NCBI GenBank assembly: GCA_000708835.1
Contig: DF237203.1
Coordinates: forward strand, 10,730-74,729
Direction of reading: 5' to 3'
Length of the DNA: 64,000 bases
From: Klebsormidium nitens
Lineage: Eukaryota > Streptophyta > Klebsormidiophyceae > Klebsormidiales > Klebsormidiaceae
Shown here: positions 35,227 through 45,557 of the stretch, one piece after another
Position numbering within the stretch: position 1 is the stretch's first letter
Layout: every line of letters begins with the position of its first letter
Position numbers and translations under genes: made by a program
The notes under the pieces: model-generated
What the model saw: the letters and a program-made list of their open reading frames with translations, nothing else
Told to the model about the DNA's origin: nothing
The model's database searches: none

Positions 35227-38200
35227 ATGGCGCTATCCCATGTTGTACAGTTCCCTCCGCAGCCTTTCTGCTCGCCCTCCGCCGCATTGCCTTTCCAACC
35301 TGATGGAGTCAAAATAGAAACATATAGAATTGCTCCGATAAACCCAGCTGGTAGGAGTACTCAATCTTCAAATAAGCGGCGCTGTAGATACGCTAAACAC
35401 GGAGCTGCACAGCAGCATGCCAATGCCACCCCGGCAAACAGGCGATGCTGCTTCCCTCGACAATCTGGTTTGAGGAACATAGGGAGCCAGTTTTCAGTGC
35501 GACGCTCAGACTCTTCATGCGATGGAAGGAAAGTTTCAAAGGTTGCAAGGGCAATGGCAGGACCCTATGCCACCAAGGCCGCCCGGGTTGAAGAGGCAGC
35601 CAAGCAGGTGGTGAGTGGCAGGGACAGCAAACTGGTGCACATGAACCAACCAGAAATGGTGTCACTGGTCCTATTGAGAAGTTTTTCCCCCTTTTCAACA
35701 AACGTGTTGCCCCATGAGTGGTACTGAGCGATATCCTTGAGGGAACAAATTCTGGACAAAAGGCCCCACAAGTCTGACCGCAACCTATCACCTCCCGTGC
35801 TGATGCTGACCACCAGTTGGCATCGATCATCACTCTCCAGCTTCCAAGGTGTCTTGTTGTCGTTTGCAGAAGGAAGGTAGCTGGTCAGATCACTGTGCTT
35901 TTGAACATTCCAAAGATGTGTCATTATCTTTCACTTGCCCCCTCGGCGGACCTGACCTTTTGGTGTCATCAGGTGGACTTGTTCATCGGGCCCAACCAGG
36001 TGATTGGGCTTGGGACGGGCCCTGGGTGCGAGTACGCTATCCAACATCTGGGCTTAAAACTAAAGGAAGGGAAGCTGTGGAACATCAAAGCAATCCCAGC
36101 GTGAGTGGTGGTCGCAGCCGGACCTTGCAGGGTGGGCAGCTTGGAAGGGTGGTGCGCTGGATGAAAAAGTCCCAATCTGGAAAACCAAAAAGTTCACTAT
36201 AGTTATTGGTTATTGCTGCACTCTTGCCCCTGTCTTCGTCACTTAAACCGAGGCATTCCATCAAAGATACGTTGGATTACATTGTGAATGATGTGTCCTG
36301 GTTCTGCAGTTCAGCGTTCAGCGGTCTGGCTGCTGGCCATCTCCCCGCGCATTGCCCTCATGATGCACCCTGACCCTACTTTTCCTTGCAGCTCAGCAGA
36401 GACTGCAGCCGCAGCTGCCCAGGCAGGGATTCCCCTCAGCACAGCTGAAGATCATGTCAAGGTAAGGGTTACCCCGTACATTGCAGAGTCGGGGAAATGT
36501 TCACCACGTCAGAACCACAGGTACTGACAACCCCCAACCTTGCAGCCAATCCTTGAGAAATCAAGGACCTACGATTTGTAGGCAGAACAGACATAGGTAC
36601 TTTCCCAGTCCAGTAAGTACTTACATGAGTATGTAGTCGGGTCCCTTCTCGTGAGGCCACCCAGACCCAACCCACCCAGCTGGTTTTGGCGTACTCTGCT
36701 GTCAACACGTTTGGGTACGTGGGAGGCGTCAAATGCCCCCGCTCTCGTGGCCGTGTCCCTTATTGACTGCCGGCTGCCCCATACGCTGCTGTGGGTGCAG
36801 GTAGACGTGGTCCTCGAGGACCCCGACCTGGTGCAGGAGGGCACGCTCAGCTTCATCATTGGCCGAAGGGGCGCCCCGGGGGGCTGGGGGGACAAGTCAT
36901 TAGTCAAGGAGAAGGTGCGGCAGGCGCTGGCCAGGGATACAGTACATTTCTTCGTGTTTGATGTCCAACAAAAAACTCGAAACGGGCAGGGTCAAGTAAC
37001 AATCCCCAGTCGTTCGACCACTTCTCCTGCTCGTTCAGCTGTGCAGACCCGATGTGTCTGCCCAGCGTCAAGTCAGCGGATTTTCCCAGGCCCCCTACGA
37101 ATACGCGCTTGTCGCTCATGCCAATCACCATAGCCGAATCCCGTGAGGGCCTGGTCGTTGTCCAAGCGCATGGTGTGAGTTCCGGTCAACGACGTCCCTG
37201 AAATTTCAACGCCTGCAAGTCGCTCCGCCACTGGCCCCAAGTCCGCGAAGTCCGCGCCACTTACGATTGCCAGCCCCGCAGCCAATGCGGGCCGAGCTTA
37301 CGAGTCCCCGTTCCGATGTCTGAGGGTGCTGCGTGGGTGGTGCAGGCGTTGGCGCATCTGGCGGCGCAGTACATCCTCATCGCTGACAGCAGCATCTTCG
37401 TGGACAAGCTGCAAGGGGCCGTCCCTGTCATCATTCGAACGGTGAGGCAGCCAGGCTCGAAGCCTGTGCCGCCGTACAGGCTGAGACTGTCTTTCTCGAG
37501 AGTCTACGAATCGCGTTTCGTTTGATAAGCCTCATAGGGCGGTCACATATGAGTTCTCGGGGAAGTGGCGAGTGTTCCCTGAAGGAGCGCATGCTCCCCG
37601 CAAATCGGCTTTGGTCATATTTCCCTCAGGGATGAATCGCGCGAAGACTTAAAGCTTCCCGGATTACGCGGCTGTGCAGACTGTCCAGGGAGGCCAACCG
37701 TCCCTTAATATTTTTACCGGCGTCCCTGAGGGGCGCACTGTCCCCCAGAATATTGAGTCGAAATTCTGGGGGACAAAATCGCCGGTTTTCGGTCCCTGAG
37801 GGACGAAAATTTGGTCCCTGAGGGACGGGTGCACCCCGAAAATGTTCATATGTGACCGCCCTATCAGAGAAGGAAACGAAAGCACAGGGTAGAATTGGTG
37901 TCATGCGGCCCAGGCACGCGCGCCCTGAGCTGTACTTCTCAGTCCGTTGGTCGCAAGGGGATGTGTGAGAAGTAAACGGACATTCACCGTTCTTCTGATG
38001 CTGCAGGAAGATTGGGAGGACACTGCGGAAGAGATCGACGACTTGTTCCTAGGCGATGCTGAGGTTAGCCTCCTCTCTGCCTGACCTTTGATTGCCCGAA
38101 AACTAGGCCATGCTTGAACGGCCGCCAAGTTCGCAACCCTCAGGCCCCTCCGAAACTTGTGAAGCTAGCTTTTCGTTGCCTCCTTCGCCAACAAGCCGAC

Positions 38201-38820
38201 AACAAACAGGATCAAACATCGACATGTAACGGGCGCTATAGGGCGCTGTAAACCAGTCTCATCGCTTACAATGCACTTTCTTTTGATGATTGCAGAGAAA
38301 GATAGAGCATTGTCAAAAACTGAAGTGTGTGCTCACCTGCTACATCCTTTCCGATGAACACGTTCTTTGCGGCTAAGGACCCTACTGATCTCCGGCCCAC
38401 TCACTCCAGATTTGGCGGCGCCCAAGCTCTGGCGAGGCGGGCCCTCTTGGAGGCGACCGCCCTTTGGTGACGGACGGGGGCCACTTCGTGCTGGACGTCC
38501 TCTTCACGGAGCCCATCCGGGACCCAGGTGCGGCTGCGCCGCAATTTTCTGGCCAATGTCCCGTATCTGTTGGCTTGCCTGCGCCGTTGACGTCTTTATG
38601 ACCGTGGCAGCGCCCTTTTGTCTGTCGAAGCTGATGTTGTTGTCGATAGCAGACACGAGTGGATTTCTTTCCGGCCCGGTCTGCGGGCCCGATCCGGGGA
38701 AAGATTCCTGCTTGTAGTTGCAGAAACGTCTCAAGTGGCGGCTTTGCAGAGCAAGTTGCGCGAGACCTGCAGTCTGTCGCCGGGGTGGTCGAGCACGGCC
38801 TTGTGGTCAATACAGCGTGA
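35227..38820 (+). CDS. RPI4: Ribose-5-phosphate isomerase-like protein, plastid RPI4 type
   Basis: Related to type A ribose-5-phosphate isomerase (ribose-5-P to ribulose-5-P; Calvin and pentose phosphate cycles). Eight exons: 35227-35610, 35973-36100, 36392-36461, 36801-36914, 37346-37441, 38007-38063, 38410-38527, 38750-38820; 345 residues. The first about 110 residues are Arg/Ser/Gln-rich, like a chloroplast transit peptide. Then come [20 protein letters not shown] (phosphate loop), [49 protein letters not shown] and [15 protein letters not shown], ending [11 protein letters not shown]. This matches the plant RPI4 group, not the canonical isomerase: bacterial DGADE reads LEDPD here and the KGGG lysine loop is replaced by IGRRG. 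Enzymatic activity is therefore uncertain. Intron 5 (37442-38006) holds an inverted-repeat element. Confidence 0.9.
37534..37864. mobile_element. MITE-like inverted-repeat element inside an RPI4 intron
   Basis: A perfect 19-bp terminal inverted repeat, ATAGGGCGGTCACATATGA (37534-37552) and its reverse complement (37846-37864), bounds 331 bp with no coding capacity. If the TA at each border is the target duplication, as in Tc1/mariner or Stowaway-type elements, the arms are 16 bp beginning GGGCGGTC. Inside are GTCCCTGAGGGAC palindromes at 37792-37804 and 37814-37826, degenerate copies at 37575, 37621 and 37722, and a 12-bp stem at 37740-37751/37763-37774. It lies wholly within intron 5, so it should be spliced out. 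Other copies in the genome are not visible in this window. Confidence 0.75.
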
Positions 38821-40753
38821 GTGTCACTGCAAAAGACAGCGCCGGCTGTGCAGCGCGCCAGCCGTCCGCCTCATTGAGAAGCTGATTTGACTAGCTCACT
38901 CTTTATGCGTGCAATGAGTATGACAGAGGCACAATGCCAACATAGCGTGCGCTATTTCATCGAAGTGTCAAGCGTGCGATGGGAATGACTGGTACGAAGA
39001 AACGAAGGGCGTGAGAAGTCTTGAGTGCACGAATGATGGCTTTCTGGATCCCTTTGCAGGTACGCGGTAGCAGTAGGCAGGGAAGATGGTGTGAAGATTA
39101 GGACGTCCCTTTTTAAAGAAGCGTTTCGGGAGAGCGTCACGCAGTGATCCCCTCGGATTCATTTTGTAACTTGTTATGAGATCAGGTAAACCTTCGTCGG
39201 AGTTGAGCGTCTCCAAACGTAAAAGCGTTGAGAAAACATTTACCAACATGGAGTATACTGGCGGCAGTGCCGGGCTTTGCGCGGCTGCTGGCAAATATCC
39301 CATGTACGAAAGTCAGGTGCGCCGCCTTTCACTGCAAACATATCTTTAAGTTACTTTGATGGGTGACGAGTGCAGACCATGGTTGGTGTGAAAGACGCAC
39401 GCGAATTTCTCTCTGCGACGTGTTCCAACTTTTGCATTTGTAAATGACCGCCGACTTCAAACGCCCCCGGTTTCACGTAAGCCGTATGTGAATTGACCTT
39501 TCTTTTTCTATGATGCCCTGGACACAGAGGTATTGGGCCGATAGGACCAGCACGGCGTCGGTCTCCAATAGAGGACAACCGTCTTTTGCTAGGTGATCCT
39601 GCAATTGTGGGTGTCGAGTCCGGCCAAGAAGGACGAAGTCTTGAACACCAGCAACATGCACATCCTATTAAACATACTTATGTTCATTGTCAGAATTCGA
39701 TACTCCCGGCATGACCCGGCAGACACATGTAAGCACGCGTGTGCAACAGCTGGTTATTTAACCATGTCATACGTCGTACATGTCACATGACGTTGCCAGG
39801 CCAAGGCATACCATATGATATGATCTAACCTTCTTGTTTTTTTGCATTGCGATGATATCTTCGACGTTGGCAACCAAAGCACTGATGCGCTCAGTCGTGA
39901 TGTCCCGATTTGACCATTTGAAAATGGTCACTTCCTTTTCAAATTACTGCTCGGCGGGCCCGAGCTCCAACTCACTGAGTTGGAAAGGTTCGATTCAAGA
40001 CCGGCTGACCTGGCCGTGGTGAGGATATCGCAATGACAGCCATGATGACGGTCGAAATTGAGCCTGCGCAGGTCATGCTCGCACCCTATACAGCTGTAGC
40101 TCACTCTCTTCAACGATCACGCCATTCCTACCATTCCCGCTCGAGTAGAGGATTGATGTACGTCATGCGAACCAGCAGTTGGGTACGAACATGTGCCACC
40201 ATGAACTCGGGCGTCCATTCAGTGCACAATTAGATCCAACTGATTGGCTTAAGACGGCTACCATGCTAATTGTTCCACGACATACTTGATGGATGCACTT
40301 CCTTATTGTGCGCCGAGGGCCACCATTATTCAGTCAGTAAAACGGCCGAGCTAGACTAACGTATGCCACTCTCAGCTATATGCAAAACTGCCACCCAGAC
40401 GGTTCGATTATATACTACATCAAGGAGAGGCAAACTTTGCTTATTCTAATATAAGAGACGTGTTCAGAAGATGATGGTCCTTTCAGCTCGTGCGTTACGT
40501 CTGCGTCACGTCTCGAGCGATTGAGTAAACATCAACCTCAATAATGATTTAAAATCAACTCTGCCTCTCTCAGCGCACCGCAGGAGGTAGTCGCGGGTGG
40601 TTGACTTCTTGGTTCATCTCGACGTTCGTATTCCAGGCGAGCTATCAATATGTGTGACCTACATTTCGAGGCCCGCTCATGAACTCTATGCTACAAAAAG
40701 ACGAAAAAGACGACGCTATATCATCTTTTCCGTTAAATACCACCCCTTGTCGA
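38821..40753. other. Convergent intergenic region, RPI4-like / TH2 3' ends
   Basis: 1.9 kb between converging genes, without a supported exon. It contains three adjacent short palindromes (39912-39983, listed separately). The remainder shows no recognisable gene or repeat. Confidence 0.45.
39912..39983. repeat. Cluster of three adjacent hairpin-forming palindromes
   Basis: GACCATTTGAAAATGGTC (39912-39929), GCTCGGCGGGCCCGAGC (39949-39965) and CCAACTCACTGAGTTGG (39967-39983) are each self-complementary with 1-5 central unpaired bases. They sit end to end in a non-coding region. They could be a decayed mobile element or a structured non-coding RNA; nothing in the sequence decides. Confidence 0.5.
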
Positions 40754-43700
40754 TCAATCCCGCACGCTCCCAAAAATGCAGGCTTCCACCTCCTCCCACC
40801 CCGACGTCTCGTACAACACCCCGTTCCACCGCCCGCTCCAGCTGTCCCGCGCCGTCAGCCGCGACATCTCGACCGACGCCGCCACGAGTGGCCGCAGCGT
40901 GACCCCGTACGCCGCGCAAATCTTGCGGAGCGAGAAGCTGTGCCCAACCACAATACCCAGGTCCGCGGCTAGTAGAGCCAGCAGATCCGTGATCCCGTCA
41001 CCCAAATAGATGGTGAAAGGCCGGCGCCCACTGTGTCCAACCTCCGAGTGCGCAAACGGCAGCGCTTCTCGGCTTTGAAAGGCCGGGTCGGAAGCAAACG
41101 TGCCGGCGACGAGGCCCTCAAGGACGCGCAGCTTGTCAGGGGCCGAGACGACTGCGCGGCGCATCATCCCACTGGAAACACCGTGGGCGTCGAAGGCCAG
41201 GTTGTTGGAGTGCACCAGGAGGGCCTGCTCAGCTCCGCCCGCAGCCGCAATGGACGACGAGAGCGCGCCCTTGATGAGGTCAGCAGACCAGTTCGCAGAC
41301 AGCGCGTGGATGGGCTGGCCCGTCTCGCGCTGGACACGCGTCAGGAGACTGCCTACGTGAGGGCGGACCTTCACCTGGGGCAGACGAAAGACAGGGATAA
41401 GTTGGAAGCGTGATCTTGGGCAGATCCTGTTGAGCTTGACCAATCGAAGCAATTGGAAGGAGCCATGGGGAAATGCAGATCCACCTTGCATCGCACCACG
41501 GACCTTGCGGGGTTTTACATTGTGCCCTAGCTAATCACCAAGGACTCCCCTCAAAAGAGAGTCGCTGGGTGAGACAACGAACGGCCATCATTGCAGGAAC
41601 ATTCCTGCTCCTTAGACAAGACTCTCGTGACTTGGTCCCAACTGCGGCTCACCTCCTGCGCAGCGGCTGCAAACACCTTGTCTGCTGTGACCCCCCGCAG
41701 CACCCCCGCTGCCTCCACCTCCGTGTTGGTCGACCCTTCAAGAGCCCCCAGCCGCTCCAGTGCTGCGCGCAGCCCCTCAGGGTCGAACGGCCGCTTCTCG
41801 CCGCTCATGCCAGGGACTGCCGCCCCGCTGTCAATGTCAAACGCACGCGAAGGCGCCTTGAGCCTTTGCCCCAGCTCAGACGGCTCCGATGGGCTGCGGG
41901 CAATGGGGTTTCGCTGCGAGGCTCCGAAAGAAGCCAAGTTGGGCTGGCTAGCGGCCTGGTGTAGGCTGGGGAATCGCGGGGACTCTGACGGTTCTGAAGA
42001 GGTGGATGGGGAGGGCAACTCGATCTGCATCATGGGGGCTGCGAATGGAACCGGCACATCGATGGGTGCAGGAAGGCCGAGGGAGCTGGGCTCTGGAAGG
42101 GTGATGTCCATGGCAGCGGGGGGCAGTTTGGCGGCTTTTCCTTCCCCCATGGGATTGAGAATGTCCTCGATCACGGCCTGCAGGTTCTTGCTGTAGCGCT
42201 CCAGGACGTGGTCCCATCGGCTGCGCACCCCCATTGCCGCCTCCTCCCAGGCTACCGCGCACTCATCAGCACTGCCCCCCGTCTCCCGACACGCCTGTTC
42301 AGCCTGCGCCCCTGCGGCCGCCGCAGCCAAGTGCATCAGGGTTTCGCTGGAGTCCTCCAGCGTGCAAGTGACGTCGAAGTCGGTTGCAAACACGACAGGA
42401 ACGGGGCCGGGGGCGGGCTCAGAAAAGAAGGGGGCCGGGCCGGGCTGAGGGGCAGCACAGTAAAGGGCCTGGGTGTCGGTCAAGAGGTCGAACTCCAGAG
42501 ACAGGGCGCCGGCATAGGCCTCCTTGATGGCGCCGATGTCGGAGGGCAATGCGCCGCTGGCGTGGGTGTCCAAGTAGGCCTCGAGTCCAACCACAGCACT
42601 CTGCAGATGGAAGACCACTTGTTTTTTCACAGACTAAAACGACGGGATGACATTGGAACACAGCCTTCAGGAGTGGCTTGGACGGCCAGCCGAGATGGGT
42701 TCTTAACCCTTCTCCTTACCTTCAAAAACTTCTTTTACCTCAACAATATCAGAGACGAGGATTTGCGCTTTGACAGAAAAAGCCTGGCCCACAAGGTATT
42801 GCCTTGTCCATTTCAACCTACACAACATCCACGCTGCAAGGCCTCTCAAACCTGTGCCAACAAACCTGGACAGCACTGGTGGCTGACCTGCACGTCCTCT
42901 GCAGCAAAGGCGGCCACGTAGGTATGGAAAGTACAGCCGTCCTTGTGCTCCCCCCACGCCTTGCTCAGGTTCGCTGCGGCCCAAGCCCTGACCTTGAGAA
43001 CTGCCAGACCTGACGCGAGGGACGGGGCAGATGGGGCGCAAAAGGTGGCAGCAATAGCCTGAGCCCCCCGGCTGGGCTCAGCCTGGAGCTGCAAGGAGCG
43101 ATCGACCTGATTGGAGTGTGTGAGAGGCCGTAAAGCGCTTGGCGTTACACGCAACTGGGGCATGTGAATCATTGCTCATTGCTTGTCACCACGGAGGTGC
43201 ACGGCAGGACACAGATGAACTGACTTTGGAAGAAGGCTGAAAATGGCCTGTCCTAACAATCTGCTGCAAGGAAGGGAGGGTAACAGGGACATCCATCAAT
43301 GCAGTCAAACTCCGAAATCCATTGCACTCGTTTTCAGCGCCAGGGTTAGAAGCTGCTTAGAGCTTACCATGATCATTCCTTGCAACTTGGACTGCAACTG
43401 TATGAGAGCCCCTCTTTCTGCTGTGAGCTGTCCATCCTCCAGCCTGCAGCACAGAAGTGTGGCTGCTGAGTGCCTTTGAACCTGTTCTGGTCAATCTTAA
43501 TCCGAGTCACACAGAGGATGCCGCATCACATCAAGCACAAAACAAACAGCCTGTGTTTAGTCTGTCTTGTCAACCAGCCCCTCTAAGTTTCTTAAAAATG
43601 GCAACCGTTTGTGAAACAGTGATAAATGCTGTAGACTTCGTGCACCTCAAGACAGCCCTCTGGTAAGACTCTTCCTACCAATCCATCACACACCTTGTCA

Positions 43701-44796
43701 AAGAAGTAAGGGGGAAAAAGAGCCCTTACATTGCTGTCAGCTGGCGCAGCACAAACATCTGGTCCGCAATGAACGCCTGGAACGCCAACTGGGAGAGACT
43801 GGCGGTGGCGGTGCACAGCATGAGGGGGTGGTACAGAATCTGTGCCACTAACTTCATTGACGTCCCCCACAGTGTCTCCGACAGTGACTTGTCTGCCGTG
43901 CCACTCTGCTCTACCTCCAGCATGGTCAGGGCCTCTAGGCTGGCTGCCGACGGCAGTGGCCGCACCGGCATGGACAGAGTGCCCTCTGATGACTCTGAGA
44001 ACAGCGACTCTTGACCGTCTGAGCTGCTGTCGGTGTCGTACTCAGAAGACTCATCATGGAACTCGTTGATCTTTTCTAAGCGCGCACCGGGTCCACGAAT
44101 CTGGGGCTGGACCCCTGACGAGAATGTGAAGTCTGAGCTGCTAGAGTCGGAGGTGGGGAACTGGAAAAGAGAAGCAGGGAGGCTTGTCGGCCTTTCGGCA
44201 GGCGGCATGGGGAATGAGACGGGCAGCCACAGCTGCTGGTCTGAAGCGTGGGACGCCTGAAAAGAAGCCATGCTCAGCGGGGGGTTTGATTCCAACGTCC
44301 ATGAATGCCGAAGGGCATGAACAGAAGGACCAATGCGCATTGGCCCCTCCATTGAAGCCCAATGATTGATTCGTGAGCGACCAAAACTACTTTCGCAGCT
44401 AATGCCGGTCTCGATCAGGTACTCAATTGGATTGAGCCTTGCAGAATTTACGATTTTCCACTCGAGAGGCTTGTGTACAAGACCGATTGCAGACTCTAAT
44501 CTTGAAGTGAAGTGGAATTGGTCTCTTTTCAAACCCTGTGGCATACCCCTAATCTCCTTGCAGCCTCCCTTCAATAAAGGGCAGCGAGACAGCACGGAAA
44601 GAGACGCACGAACTGGCACACCGAACTCCACAACCCATAGATCAACGCCGCAGAAAGCAATGCTGTGTCTGCATTGATCGGTGAATGCTGGCTTTCGTGC
44701 CTCCCCTTTTGCCCCTCGATCGTGGGTGAAAGCGTGGTGAAGCTGGCCCTGGAGGCCACCAGCCAAAGACGACCAGGCCCCACTTGTGACCAGCAT
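40754..44796 (-). CDS. TH2: Thiamin monophosphate phosphatase TH2 (TenA-HAD fusion)
   Basis: Plant TH2 dephosphorylates thiamin monophosphate, the step before pyrophosphorylation to the cofactor. Supported exons (minus): 44796-43730, 42987-42888, about 42600-41653, 41374-40754. One small exon near 42735-42795 could not be placed with certainty. A TenA-like start is split across exons 1-2 (YHPLMLCTATASLSQLAFQA, then QMFVLRQLTA joined to MAWAAANLSKAW). The HAD half has motif I FATDFDVTCTLEDSS (nucleophile DxD), motif II in IHALSANWSADLIKGAL, motif IV IYLGDGITDLLALLAADLG and the C-terminal WNGVLYETSGWEEV. Odd points: an N-terminal extension of about 310 residues, a TenA domain that seems about 70 residues short, and a Pro/Ser-rich insertion of roughly 130 residues in the HAD cap. 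ATG 44352 is an alternative start. Confidence 0.8.
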
Positions 44797-45557
44797 CTTC
44801 AGCAGTGCTGAACGTGTTGCAAGGAATATTTCTGGAGCAAGCAGATCTCGAGAGCAAGCAGTGCGGACCGCGGTTGTCTGTTGGAAGCTTGGAAGGTGCT
44901 TTTGATTCTCGGACTAGGGGAATCTGGAGAATCCTCTGCTTGATAAAATTCTTCAGTTCCTCATCCCTGCGCGCTGGTGAGGACACTAGCAAATGCACGA
45001 AGAGGACGGATCGCGCGGCCGCTTTTGTCGTGATGACGTAGGTAATGTTAAGAGAGAATGGCAGGGCGCCACGTAGGCCCGAATGACGCGCAAACGCCAA
45101 AGTTTACTTACCATAAGCTATACATTGAAGCAATACCTTATAGAGCAATAACATCCTTTCTTGACGCGGGCAGTGAGCGCAGAGAAGCTGATCGAGAACC
45201 ACAGCCTGCTGGCCTTGCAATTCAGAAGCTTGTTCAGCAGTCTGATCGAGCAGATCAATGCGGATGGCGTTCCTTGCAATCTGCAAGCTTCACTGCGGGA
45301 ATTGAGAGTTTTCTACCGATTGCTGGCACTCCGGGAAGTTGTGCCTCTCAAGAAGCATGCCGTCCTCTTATTGCAGCAGGGCGCTGACAAGCAGTGGCAC
45401 CCAGCTCCCAGACCTGGTGGCCCGTCTGCGGTCGCCCCGGGGCGACAAAGTGAACAGACAACCTTTTAGAGTCTGCATTGCTGGCAATTCGCCTACATAT
45501 ACTCCAAGAGGGGATGCTTTTGAGCTGTTGCTTTGTCCAAGACAATTGCCTGGGCCA
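44797..45557. other. Divergent region, TH2 / pheophytinase, with possible extra exons
   Basis: 761 bp between the two start codons. On the plus strand an open stretch ending at a possible donor (GCTG|GTGAGG near 44980) can be joined in phase to a frame from 45171 to a TAG at 45469 that reads like protein (LIENHSLLALQFRSLFSSLI, LRELRVFYRLLALREVVPLK). No ATG opens it and I know no homologue, so it is left uncalled. It could be an upstream exon of pheophytinase or a separate small gene. Confidence 0.4.

Noticed and set aside
38818-38890. Possible extra RPI4 exon after a GTGAGT at 38817
   Set aside because: The intron would be only about 37 nt, too short for splicing. The in-frame TGA at 38818-38820 is a better end.
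39974-39990. GGTTCGATTC, similar to a tRNA T-arm
   Set aside because: No acceptor stem, anticodon arm or D-arm can be folded around it. The similar GGTTCGATCTC near 49493 fails the same test.
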